64,000 bases of DNA from Bimastos eiseni (taxonomy: Eukaryota; Annelida; Clitellata; Crassiclitellata; Lumbricidae): the NCBI GenBank assembly GCA_959347315.1, contig OY365818.1:3468035-3532034 (forward strand). Reading direction: 5' to 3'. The notes beneath the pieces were generated by a model, which ran no database searches, was not told where the DNA came from, and saw nothing but the letters and a program-made list of their open reading frames with translations. Positions 49,112 through 64,000 of this stretch are shown piece after piece. Every line of letters starts with the position of its first letter. Within the stretch, counting starts at the first letter, position 1. Position numbers and translations under genes: made by a program.

Positions 49112-49479
49112 CCAATCTGTCTAAACCGCTAAGGCCTAAACTATAGCCCTTACAGTTTCAGCCTACAACAATATGATCCTTCCTGGCTTCATCAGTAATA
49201 GGCCCATGCCCAACAATTATAGTAATTAGACGGCTTTTGTGAAACTAATTAGCACCCCGATATGAAAAGGCAACTTATGAGAAATACAGTTTTGATGATA
49301 AATTGGTTGAAATCATATCCTTCTTATTACAGTCATGTAATTTGTGTAGTTGATTTCAATGCTATCATTTAAAGGGTAAAACATGTGGATTAAAACATGT
49401 GTGTTAAAATTCAGAGAATTGTAGTTTCGTAATAGGCCCTACTCAGCATTAGGCCTACTCGATTTCGAGACAAACATTG

Positions 49480-50045
49480 GATCCAAGTATAGTCCCTTTT
49501 AATAAATAATATAATCGGCTGTCCGATTTTCTGTTTTGTGAACGAAAACCTGATTTAATAAATTTACAAAAAGACAATCGTATTTCGTTTTTAAGCACTT
49601 CATCTCTTTCATTGTGAAACACTGAAAATTACAGAAGCAAATAAATTCACGCATTCATTTAAATTGTAATGTTACCGACAGAGGGTGGCGTGTTTATAGA
49701 TCGTCAATAGGTAACCGAAATCATAAAATTGTGCAAATTGCCAAACTAAAAATATTTTTATTTCCCTCAGGCTTGAACGAATCCATCACAATAAAGGGTT
49801 TAACCACACGGATCCTTCTTCTCCACTTGACTCTGTCACGAGTGTCTTCATTTGTCAATCGTTGAATCTTCAATGCCCCTTTGAATCATATCTCCCCATC
49901 TTTTCAGCTGTTGCTTTTCAGCTGCTAAATAAAAACCAAGCGACGTTTTAAATATTCGATACTCGGACTCGGTACAACTTAATCGTATAACTCGGTACTC
50001 GGCATGAAATTGACACTCATTTGAGTCATTTCAGTCCATAGTGGC
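49480..50045. repeat. Dispersed repeat (aactcggactcgg family), interrupted by a LINE scrap
   Basis: Same family as 6140-6490 and 38725-39105: 'ccgattttctgttttgtgaa' at one end and 'atactcggactcggtacaac' at the other. Between them, 49785-49930, lies a minus-strand LINE C-terminal scrap (TRDRVKWRRRIR). Confidence 0.55.
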
Positions 50046-50507
50046 CTAGTTGAAACTTCACTTCTCTGCGCCCTGGCTTAGGCCTATATGCATGACGGGC
50101 CTTGAGGGCAGATGGCGATTAATGCATCTGAATTTGGAAAGCCACGCAGTGCAGAGAACAGAGAGAGGTGAATTAATGGATGAGGAAGGACTGCAGTCTG
50201 GTCATGCCCCTAACCTTTGAACTCGTTTGAGTAAGATCATGGCAAGAGTGGCTCCTGTTGGACTTGCTTGTATTTTCCTAAAGCATCGACAGTTTTCTAA
50301 CGTTGCGAGACATTTTCAAAAACCTGAATTGAGTTTTTGATCAATGCTCTGATGAAGTTGATTTAGTGTTGCATTTTAGCTGACAGATTTTAACCCTGCT
50401 CATTCCTCTTAGGTTGATTTCAGTCCTAAGTATGGATTACGGAGGAGGGCAATGCTATTAATCTTAATACGACATATTTTTATTTATTTATTCTGAAATT
50501 TGATATT

Positions 50508-50712
50508 GCCTTTCTTCCAACATCTTTTGCTCAGAAGTGCATACACAAACCACGACGGGGCAATTGCAGTTGTACTGCAGAGCAATTGTACGCGAAGGAC
50601 TTGATCAAGGTCTCTACACAGTAACGCCCCGGACGAGAGTCGAACCCGCTCGCTCAGCGCGCACTGAACGTTATGGGCCGACCGCTCTAACCAATCGGCC
50701 GCCGTGCCACAC
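50508..50712 (-). mobile_element. tRNA-derived SINE, second copy
   Basis: A box in 'cggccgattggttagagcgg', B box 'gggttcgactc', and the same body as 40370-40568. It sits on the other side of the DCTD relic compared with the copy in unit 2, so the two are independent insertions. Confidence 0.75.
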
Positions 50713-50879
50713 AATGATGTCAATTAGAAAACAACCGGATCGTTTATATGCCTGGCGATAGAAAACGAAAAAAATTACACAGTATTGTTGTAAGCACTAA
50801 ACGCATATTAAACACAGAAAGACTGGACTGGTTTATCACATTTATTGACAATGAAACTCTTATTTTAAAACGCCGTGGA

Positions 50880-51080
50880 GAATGTCGAGTTCAGAATCAC
50901 TAGCAGAATATTCGGGACAAGTTAGACAATAAGTTTAGGGGCGTCTTTCAGTGGAACAGAGTCAACATAATTTAACTGGTTTCTATTTTGTTTTTGCTTC
51001 ATTTCGTTTGTGCCGAAATGATCGAAGATTGTTATAGAATACAGACTTCGAACACCTCGAAAATACAGGATAGTAGTACT
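50880..51080 (+). pseudogene. Relic of DCTD last intron and last exon (unit 4)
   Basis: 'cagaatcactagcagaatat' and 'gatcgaagattgttatagaa' match DCTD intron 4 and last exon. The acceptor AG has become AT, and indels break the frame. Confidence 0.8.
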
Positions 51081-51944
51081 ATAACTATTGCAATCTTAAT
51101 AATTCGTGATTTTCGAGATGTTCCGCGTTATTTTCGAGCGGTTCTGCAGTCGAGTCAAACATCTGTGATTTTGAGTTACTGTGAATATATCAAGTCATCC
51201 TTCGATTGGTTCTTAGAACTGGTTTTCAATCCAGATCTGTTACTAAGTGGGATTTCGAGCGATGCCATAAACAGCTAGTAGATGTTACAGCCAGTTACTG
51301 TAGGCCTATATCGATAATGTAGTTTCTGTAAAATTTCTGTTTTGATTTCATCTCTAGTAAATTCATAGCATTGATTGACTCCTAGTTATTTCTAGTTTGA
51401 AATTCAGTCTAGATGAATTTTTCTTCTTTTGACACTAACATTAGGCCTAGATAGAAAAGTTCCTTAAGCTACTGAGAAAATTCTCTATAACTCTAGCAAG
51501 CATTTTTCCACTGCTATCATGTCTTAACCTGGATTTGCTGTTTCTTTATGTCGTAACTAATAAGTAGTTAATACACGTATTAATTGCTGCAGACACACCC
51601 AACAACGTCCATTTTTCAGTTGTTGCTATGGCGTAAGTATTTGGAGTATGCGTGCAGTAGGTTATAGACTTCTGTGGTTAAGTTAGTCTTTCAGAGGGAG
51701 ACATCTGCTTGCTTATCTGAAATAAAACAGTTTGAACGAATACAGGGCTGTTAATAATGTTATGAAGTATTGCATAACTTAGTGTCGCCGTCAAAATTCT
51801 AAGTTTCTCCATCGCAGCGAAAATGGTTTTGTTTAGTTGGTATCGCTGCTGTGTATCGCTATTACATTTTGTTGACTGTTGGATATCCTCGATACCAATA
51901 CGTTCACCACTGTAATTTATGCAAACTCACTTTCAAGTAGGTTA

Positions 51945-52040
51945 ATCAATCAGTCAATCAATCAATCAATCAATCAGTCAATTAGTCAATCAGTCAATCA
52001 ATCAATCGATCAATTAATCAATTAATCAATCATTCAATGA
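51945..52040. repeat. AATC/AGTC tetranucleotide repeat
   Basis: Simple repeat in the flank between the unit 4 relic and GM2A copy 4. Confidence 0.9.
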
Positions 52041-52666
52041 GACTTAATATAGCGCCTTTTCAAGATATCTTCTCAGAATCGCTCCCGGTCCGACTACGGC
52101 TAAAAAGCGCAGCTTTAAGCAATGAGTAGAATACGGTTGAGGAAGTTTTGGGCAGAAGGTGAAGCTCTATGGGTAAATTTCATTTCAATTAAATGCTGCC
52201 AGCAACGAATGGTGAGAATCTTATGGTGAGAATTGTTATTGTCATTATTGTGCCGTTTTTAGCGCCGCTATCTAACGACCAAGCCTCAATCTGTGGCGCT
52301 GAGTAGTTGTGAGTGAATGATAATCGTCTTCGAAGAGGAAGAGCATCGAACCCGTCATCGCTGGGGTATAAAGCAGGCGCTTTGACCAATTGGTTGAGTT
52401 TTTGGACAACCAGAGTCCCGTCTCATTCGGATCCTATTTCTGGACACGCCAATATTAGAATCCGTATGTAATCGGACATGTAGCAGTCAGCAGAGTAACG
52501 CTGATGAATAAGCTGGATCCCTGCGCTTGACTTTAGAAGCTTCAAGCTTACGATGACGCGTTAACAGAGCAGCGCTCGTGAATAAGTTGGGGCCATGCGG
52601 TTGGATCTAGGGTGTCGTTTAAGGAGTTTAAAAATTACGATGTGATAGTTTAGTTTGTAGCGGTAC

Positions 52667-54771
52667 TCACCCGATATTCAGGTTGACAGATATGCAAGCG
52701 GTACGTCTTTTATTTCTTCGAAATATGGCTGTGACCGCGTACCATCCGGAGGGCAGTTTAGTGGTCAGAGGGAACGGCGTGGGAGGCAGAGTGAAGTGGC
52801 CCTGAAAATAATCAGTAAAACAATCGATGCGTAGACGTAATTGCAAATTAATATAGCGCCACCGTATCGGAGTCCCTCCTGGACTAACACTCTGGAATGA
52901 CGATAGAACAGAAGAGGAGGAAGAGCAGGAGGAGGAGGTGGAAGAGGAATGGTGAAAGAAGATTGAAAAGGAAGAGTAGAAGGAAGGTGAAGAGGAGGAG
53001 GCAATGAAAGAGGAGGAGTAGGTGGAAGAGGTGGAGATGATTGAATTGGAGAAGGAGGTAGAAAAGGAGGAGGAGGAGGAGGAGGAGGAGGAGCGGAATA
53101 CAAGGTTCACCTTTTTCATCGGGCAGATTTGATTCTGTTGCTCATCCTCATGACCATCTCTATCGACTGTTGCTGGTGGTGGTGGTGGTAGTGGTGGTGA
53201 TTGGATGTTGCAGACGTCTTTCAATGCGCATTTTTGTGGTAGTGGTAGGTCCTTGCATACGTAGACCCATCCCTGCTCAGTTTTCCTCTTTACACGCAAT
53301 CTCACCTGAGATGGAGCGAAAACGATCCAGAATGAAATTCTCCAGTGATCAATTATTGATTCAGTATTATCGGTTGGTCAAGCACTCTATCTGATAGATC
53401 ATACGTTTGACGAATCGATCTAATTGATTGATTGATGGATCAATCTAATCGATCATTAGATCCTAGGATCAAATTGATCGATCATTAATTCGATTTATCT
53501 GACCAATCAAACAGACACAATTAACACGAAGAATTATTCCGAATAATCTTCGATTACTCTGATATAATACGAATCAACGTATTGAAATGAGAGGTCGTTG
53601 CTGACTGACCTCGATTGGTGCATCGATGTCCATGTTGACGGTCGCGTTGAAAGAGAGAATCATGTTTCCTGGAAAATGCAGAGGCTGAGGAGAGATGCTG
53701 AGGTTCTGGAGACGAACCGGCGTTGAATTACCTCCGCAGTCATGCCAGACGAACGAATCCTCTTGTACGCTCATCTTGCTCTGAAAGCCAATCATACGAG
53801 ACCGTCATCCATCCATCCATCCGTCCATCCGTCCGTCCGTCCGTCCGTCCATTCATTCATTCATTCATTCAATCATTCCGGATTAATTAGGACCTACGAA
53901 GTTATCATTGTCTACGAAATTTTTAGACAATTTTGTTAAATGCAAAAATGAAAAAAACGGATATTGAGTAATAGAAGAAAGTTTAATCCTTAAACTCTAA
54001 GGAAGAAGAAATTGCAGTATATTGAAGAGTGCCTAGGGCCTACGACGATCTTAAAGGGGTTTAAGCGGCCCTGTACTATGTAGCGCACCATCAAGAGTAC
54101 TACATTTCTCTAATCTATCTGTGGCAAGCTATGATGAAGCGTTGTGGTGCCTTTCTGTGATGACGTGTGTGCTGACGCAGTGTGGAGACGCACATGCATT
54201 ACAATGACAGACCGTGGTTTAAAATTCTGGGCCCATAGGCAGAGATGTTCCAGACCACTAGGCAGTAACTTTAAGTGTGAACTAGCGGGTCTCATGTTAA
54301 CTGAAATTAGCGTGTTCTATAGCAAAAAAAGATATTTAGGGTATAATGGTCACTATTAGCCAGATGGCGGATTTGCCCCAAACTGTTGTAGTTGAGTGCC
54401 CCTAATAGTCGCCGAGCCCCTAGACATGTGTTCTCGCTCCTTTGACAAGACTAATATTAATAATATAAATTAATTGATGGACGAATAGATTAAAATTATA
54501 CGATAGGCTACAATAGACTGAGGTAGTCGCACGAGCATGGAGAAAGTAAGAAACAAGAAATATTTTTGTCTGCCAGAAATCTCCATCACCCTATTTCGAA
54601 AGTCCTCACCTCATACACCAGCGACGATTTTCTCTGGTTACCGTAGTTGCCAAACAACTCGTTTGACCTGACTTCAGCATCGATCATCTCTTCCTCTTCA
54701 ATACTCGGAAGCTCCAAGGCTATTCCCAAGGAACTCGCTAAAAGGAAGCAGAGGACCGCCAAGGAAGACAT
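52667..54771 (-). CDS. GM2 activator-like protein, copy 4
   Basis: Exons: A 54610-54771 (signal peptide MSSLAVLCFLLASSLGIA, acidic leader, NQRKSSLVYE), B 53610-53780 (FVWHDCGG, QNLSISPQPLHFPGN, SFNATV), C 53111-53305 (WVYVCKDL, QKCALKDVCNI, six-proline run, NQICPMKK), D 52667-52801 (FTLPPTPFPLT, SGWYAVTAIF, TACISVNLNI, TGA at 52667). All phase 0, GT-AG, 220 residues, six cysteines, sites NLS and NAT. Exon D is very similar to copy 3. The TATA block is degraded (tgtaaggat), while a perfect CLEAR palindrome lies about 510 bp upstream, so its regulation probably differs from its sisters. Confidence 0.88.
52910..53095. repeat. Purine-rich tract, GM2A copy 4 intron 3
   Basis: GGA/GGT-rich plus strand, ending at the exon C donor. 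Confidence 0.9.
53805..53875. repeat. CATC/CGTC/CATT repeat (GM2A copy 4 intron 1)
   Basis: Simple repeat beside exon B. Confidence 0.9.
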
Positions 54772-54892
54772 CTTGAACGCTGGCCTACACAGAACCTGTG
54801 CTATCAACAGTTATTTCGCTGTGTACAAAGTAAACCCTTCGGATGTTTAAAACGTACAGAGCTGACTGTATGAGCAAGATGCCTCGTACACG

Positions 54893-54901
54893 ATCCTTAC
54901 A
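54893..54901 (-). promoter_or_regulatory. Degraded TATA position of GM2A copy 4
   Basis: Aligned with TATAAAAAT of copies 1-3 but reads TGTAAGGAT, inside the still recognisable flank 'cgtgtacgag'. Confidence 0.45.
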
Positions 54902-55165
54902 CCACAACTGAGGTTTGAGCGCTTACAGTTTCAGCCTGTGTTGTTCTCCTGTTTGTTTCCCTTCTGCGGTGGATAATTAGGAACGATAGAGCAGACGACG
55001 GTGCTTTCAGTTATAATTATTCAGGCTCGTAGGCGACCTTCCAGAAGGGGGCGCGTTTTGGTGAAAGTGGATTTGGTGAAAGTGGACCTCCTAATATGGA
55101 CCATGAGACGCTTAGCGTCTGTGTTTGGATTGGTTAGTGGTTATTCGACAATGTAAATACAGGCA

Positions 55166-55199
55166 AATGTGAAACAGGCCCCACCGCCTGTTTCACATT
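55166..55199. repeat. Perfect 14-bp hairpin upstream of GM2A copy 4
   Basis: aatgtgaaacaggc, a six-base loop (cccacc) and the exact inverted arm. About 400 bp upstream of the ATG. A 14-bp direct repeat (ttggtgaaagtgga) lies just below it at about 55054-55081. Confidence 0.85.
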
Positions 55200-55276
55200 A
55201 GCGTGCATTCGCACCTTTCGAACCCCCTTACCTGAGGGCATGTAATAACAGTAATTAGTAGGCTTATGTCCCAATC

Positions 55277-55286
55277 GTCACGTGAC
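55277..55286. promoter_or_regulatory. CLEAR-type palindrome GTCACGTGAC
   Basis: A perfect ten-base CLEAR consensus inside a 12-base palindrome, about 510 bp upstream of the GM2A copy 4 start. CLEAR elements recruit TFEB/MITF-type factors to lysosomal genes in vertebrates. Use here is inferred from sequence only. Confidence 0.45.
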
Positions 55287-56159
55287 GGTTAACAATGAGG
55301 GAAACAAAATTATTCGCATCCCGTGCTGCATTGGTTAGGCCTACTAATTACATATAGACCTGTGTTTGCGATGACTAAATGGTTTAAAGTTTCTATTTTT
55401 CTTTTCACTCGGGTGTTTTTCTGTCTTAGATTTTGTTTCCGCGTGTATTTCAACGGCTAAACATGCTGGACAGGATGATCCTGGTTTTATGTCTAAGTGC
55501 ATTATGGACTGATTCATTGTAATCGTAGTCTCCAACCTTCTAAAGCGCCACTCAAAAGTCAGACGAAGGGCACCGGCTTATTCACCAGCGCTGCGCCAAG
55601 TAATATGAGTTGTCTGAAGGAGGTTCAAGTTTTTGAGGGTCACCCGCGAGCTCATCGGGAGGGAAGCTAGGGGCAAATGGCCAGGGGCCCGGGCCGGACC
55701 CGAAATCAACTTATTAAGGAAACTATTATTTTCAGTTAAACGAAGGCTGGGATGCCTTTATAATAACATTGACTCTTAACGTTGTCGTGTGTATATAGTT
55801 CTGGTGCATCGCGTTTTCAAGGTGTCTAAAATCAATCAGTATAAATTAGTCTTACAGTAAGTGTGAACTCTTTAATTACGGCTGTTATTACTTAAATAAC
55901 GACGTGAATTGTATCACTCGCTATGTTATACGTAGGCCTATTAAATTATAACTTTCACATTGGGCCTATAATTGTTCACAACTTTATTTTCGAATGCTCA
56001 AAATTAGACCTACACATTGAAACGGTAACCGTCTCGCTAAGATAGTTTCGAACATGATGAAGCAGAGAGTTCCAGATTAATGAGTGACAACAGTGAATGG
56101 TCCACGACAAGATGCTTGAACTGTACCAGGCACAATATCCTAAACAATGCACACCAATG

Positions 56160-56460
56160 TTCCCTCTTATTTTTTGGAGATACATGCGATGTGCGCAAGA
56201 AATATTGCGTGTACAACATTTTAAAAATGGTTCATATTTTGTACGAATATCCGAGCTGAATGCGATGATAGTTAAATTGAGACCATATCTAAGTCTATGG
56301 TGATAATCTCTGATAACCTAGGAACAGTGCCTTGTCCATAGGCAAATAAGAGGACGCATCAGCCAAGGAACCAAAGCTTCTGGAGTAAAATAGGCCGCAG
56401 ACGGCTAATAGGCTCGATTAACGTAGTTTAATCAATAAAAATAGTGACTCGTTATTTTTA
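56160..56460. repeat. Dispersed repeat, copy B (pairs with 21770-22090)
   Basis: See 21770-22090. No complete ORF. The rest of 54.9-57.8 kb shows no exon I can support. Confidence 0.65.
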
Positions 56461-57849
56461 TAAAAAAATAGTTGTGCGTGCATACTAACTTCTTGTGTGC
56501 GCTGACCAGTATTCAAGATTACCACACAAATGAGTTACAGTAGTCTAGACTCCAATTTTCTCCATATTACCCAGATATTACTAAACACCAAACATGTTCT
56601 TCGACAACTCTAACCTCCAATCCGTCCTCTTTTCCATTCATCTAGGGCACACAACCACAAAGGCCCCGAGAGAACACCGATTTCCAGAGACATAATAGCA
56701 TACGACATTAGACACCTTGTAAAGTCTCACCCGATGACTATAAAAGTCTCAAGACAAGCAAAACGCTAATGCTACTGACTATTAAAGAAAAATTCCTCCA
56801 CTGTTTGCATTCCGGTAGTGCCCGTTCCAAGCCGAGACAAATGACGATTGCGACGCCAGTGATCCATGTTATCATACACTGCAGTGTCGTTAAACTGCGA
56901 TTAACCAACCCAAGCGCCTTAGTTCAATGGGACCATTTATCCCAAAAGACCCTGAACTTGCAAACATAGCAGATGTCAGACTCCTCATCTCCATATTACA
57001 CAACCCCAAACATGTTCTTCCTCAACTACTATCCAACCTCCACTCCGTACCCAACCCATTCACCAATTAGCACCTAGAGCACACGGCTATAGTTTCTCAT
57101 TTAAATACAACTCTCAGTTTAAGTCTGCAATTACTTTAATAGCATCAAGAAATAGTGTCTTAATGGTGTCCAACTTGCTTATCAATATACCAAAACTTAA
57201 GCAGAACTTTTCAAATGCACTCTGCCTTGGCTAATACAATATCAGACTAATTATTTTATGTTAATAGACGACTGGAAACCTTTTTCATTGTTTTCAGTCA
57301 CCGAGATTATTGTTTTACTGCCTCTTACTGGAACTAGTCAGTCAAACAGAATTCTGGCTGGAGCGTTGACTAACACGAGCCAAAGCAAATATTTTTGGAC
57401 TGATCAAAAATGTTCCGTGTTGGACACCTGTAAAACGTTTTACAAGGGAATTATAAATAGGCCTACTTCAGTTTTCATCTTAATTCTATGCAGAAACTGT
57501 TAATTAATTAATTCATCCAAATTAAATATTTCTGACATAAAACACTAGGAGTTAAATGAATTTTCCTAACAGAAAAGTGCGGCTACTCGAGATTGCTGCA
57601 TTAACATGTGTTCGTTATCGGAGAGTGATGTAAACGGTAACAGAGGTAGCAACAATATCGCAATTACCGCGGTAAAATGATGCGGAAGAGGCGGTAATAC
57701 CATTGGGGTGGCAGAAGAGCTTGCGGTATTATCGCAGACGTTGAAGTACAAGCGCAGCAATAATTACAACTGTGGTATGAAGTATGTTTTTATTCCACTC
57801 TGAGATCTGTCTTATTTGGCCAAGGTTGGACCGGGAGCTATATTTATTG

Positions 57850-58335
57850 CATTGGCCTTTTTTATTGCATTGGCTTTTTATTGCATTGGCTTCCTGATCG
57901 TCAGTGAATCTCTTTCAAGCTTGGTCTTATTGTCTACAAAACACTGTATCACGGTCAACCACAGTAGGCCTACTTGAAGTCAGTGCTGATTCCAAAGGCT
58001 TGTAATTATTCAACTCGGTCGTCTACCTGCTTTTCTTTGACAATTCCGCGGACAAGGACGTGTCTTGGTTGTCGTGCTTTCTCGGTGGTTGGACCCAGGT
58101 TCGAGAACTCCCTACCTCGGTCTGTTCGTTCTGCTCAGTCTCTTTCTTTGTTTCGATCTCGACTCAAAGCCTCTGTTTTTCAGTTGGCATGTCCTCTGTA
58201 GGCTGTCTCTCTGTCTTGGCGGACTGACCTCTCGGAATTAAGCTGATTACGGTAAGGATTTGATGCGCCATCGATTTATGCAATCAGCATTAGACACGGG
58301 CGCAATAAAAGTGCTGATTAATAATAATAATAATA
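57850..58335 (+). mobile_element. LINE 3' end (reverse-transcriptase C-terminus, short tail repeat)
   Basis: The plus-strand frame 57974-58201 contains RAFSVVGPRFENSLPRSVRS and SLFRSRLKASVFQLA, the C-terminal signature of CR1/L2-like LINEs, ends at TAG, and is followed after about 120 bases by a (TAA)n tail at 58320-58340, as expected for such elements. 5'-truncated. Confidence 0.75.
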
Positions 58336-58687
58336 ATAATATTAAGTTTCATTGATTGATTGATTCTGGAATTCACTTTCGGCAATATCTGAACGTTTAT
58401 TTAAAACACAGCACAGCTCAACGTTTCAATGTTTTTATGGAGTTTAAAATAATCAGTTGCTCTCGACTAGTTTGGATGGAAATAAAAGCGTGAAAAATCG
58501 CAGCCATTCATATCTAAAATCCACGATGATAAAAGTACATTTACTTAAATATGCGCAAAATCCAGAGGTTTTCTCCGCTCCCTCTAAATTGGCTACCATC
58601 GCCATGGAAACACAGGCGCCGACGACACCATGGCAACGAAACTTTTCACAAGCAGCACCAGCGGTCTTTGAAGACGCCGTGAGGCTG

Positions 58688-62964
<4,277 letters not shown>

Positions 62965-63017
62965 CTTCTCAAGGCAGATGAGGGCGATTCAATGTCCAAG
63001 AGGGCGAGCGAGGTCAC

Positions 63018-63024
63018 CTTTATA
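63018..63024 (-). promoter_or_regulatory. Candidate TATA box of GM2A copy 5
   Basis: TATAAAG on the minus strand, 54-60 bp before the ATG, followed by 'gtgacctcgc'. No resemblance to the promoter block of copies 1-4. Confidence 0.5.
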
Positions 63025-63194
63025 TTACCCACTCTGGGGTAGTCATGTGCTACACTCAGTGGGCTGCCCAATGAGTCATGCCACCCTCGCGTGATCATAG
63101 CAGGGTGAACGAGGTGGTCAAGTGAGTGAGCGACTTGAGTGGTGTAATGAGGTCGATGGATGAGTGAGACCAATTGTAAGCCTTATGGTGATGG

Positions 63195-63310
63195 TTGTTG
63201 AAGTTTAACGACACTATGTGATAACACAGACCATTAGCGTCGCCCTCCTCCTTTATCTAGGCTTGGGACTGGCACTGGCCGAGTGCGACCAGTGGCGGAG
63301 TTGTAAGCCT
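63195..63310. repeat. Dispersed repeat shared with 16680-16790
   Basis: 'gtgataaca' then 'gaccatta', 'cgtcgccct' and 'tatctaggcttgggactgg' occur in the same order at 16680-16790, and the first part occurs inverted at 1431-1482. A mobile element of unknown class. Confidence 0.55.
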
Positions 63311-63489
63311 GTAAGGCTTACGCTGTTATCGTCTGTTTTTATTTAAACTGTATTAACTGCTATAAGGGTGTCTAAGCTGAGTTGATAGTATAATAACTTA
63401 TTTTCGTTTGGCCAACAAATAAGATTTTAAGCTGGTGCATAGCGGGCGTATATTGGGTGAGTTCGATGATCAATACTGTCTTTATTAAT

Positions 63490-63720
63490 TTTTTTATTTC
63501 TATTACCATCATTATTGTTTATTATTATTATAATAATTATTATTATTATTGTTAATATTGTGAAGTAATAAACCGATATTATTGTTATTGTTATCATTAT
63601 TATTATGACAACAGCGCTATCAGCAGCAACAGCAACATTGCTATAATTATTACTATTGTTGTTGTTATTATTATTATTATTATTACTATTATTATTACTA
63701 CTATTATTATTATTATTACA

Positions 63721-63755
<35 letters not shown>

Positions 63756-63815
63756 TATTATTATTATTATTATTACCATCACTATTATTATTATTATTAT
63801 TATTGTATACATATA
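63490..63815. repeat. (ATT)n-rich simple repeat
   Basis: Long imperfect ATT run. No gene is visible from 63.0 kb to the end of the window. Confidence 0.9.
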
Positions 63816-64000
63816 TGTTTCACTTATAGATGGCCTACATATTATTATTAATATTATACATATTAATTTTTTTATTATTCGACCTGAGGGCTCCTTGACT
63901 GCTGGGACATTGTTATTGATGTTATTGCTATGTTAGTGTATGGCGAGTCAGACTACTTGACGAGGGCCACCAATTCAGCAATAGGGCCAATGCGAGCCAT

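Overview
The window is animal (metazoan) nuclear DNA. Short coding exons with GT-AG introns are scattered through AT-rich sequence full of SINE and LINE fragments and long simple repeats (AAT, TA, GACA, purine tracts). Protein families, repeat style and gene density suggest a marine invertebrate, possibly an echinoderm or another non-vertebrate deuterostome. I cannot name the species. Exon coordinates were worked out by eye from homology, splice signals and codon phase. In every gene called with confidence the phases close exactly across junctions.

Layout. (1) About 1.2-10.0 kb, minus strand: a rhotekin (RTKN) gene, twelve phase-consistent coding exons running HR1, anillin-like region, PH domain and C-terminal tail, plus two less certain 5' exons. 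(2) 10.0-14.0 kb: intergenic, with CA/TA/GT microsatellites and a degraded LINE. (3) 14.0-16.2 kb, plus strand: a two-exon class A GPCR with unusual signature motifs, and a U2 snRNA-like sequence inside its intron. (4) 16.3-29.4 kb: mostly repeats (minisatellites, LINE 3' ends, a MITE-like element), plus the last two exons of a small cysteine-rich single-pass membrane protein on the minus strand near 20.3-21.0 kb. (5) 29.4-33.0 kb, plus strand: a complete dCMP deaminase (DCTD) gene with a possible in-frame cassette exon. (6) 34.5-63.0 kb, minus strand: a tandem array of five four-exon genes of the ganglioside GM2 activator (GM2A) family.

The GM2A array is the main discovery. Copy 5 (58.7-63.0 kb) keeps the eight family cysteines and the classical glycosylation site. 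Copies 1-4 form a derived group: they lack one conserved disulfide pair, have moved the N-glycosylation site, carry a Pro/Ala-rich acidic loop and share an acidic leader segment. Copies 1-4 arose by segmental duplication of a unit that also contained the 3' end of DCTD. Copies 2-4 are each preceded (at lower coordinates) by a relic of the DCTD last intron and last exon at about 39.9-40.1, 45.7 and 51.0 kb. Each of these copies also carries a purine-rich tract in the same intron (intron 3). In copy 1 it has grown to about 1.3 kb with a perfect 60-bp tandem array.

Functionally, DCTD makes dUMP for thymidylate synthesis, rhotekin is a Rho-GTP effector/scaffold, and GM2A proteins are secreted or lysosomal lipid-transfer cofactors. 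Nothing suggests they share a pathway; DCTD and GM2A are linked only by the duplication history.
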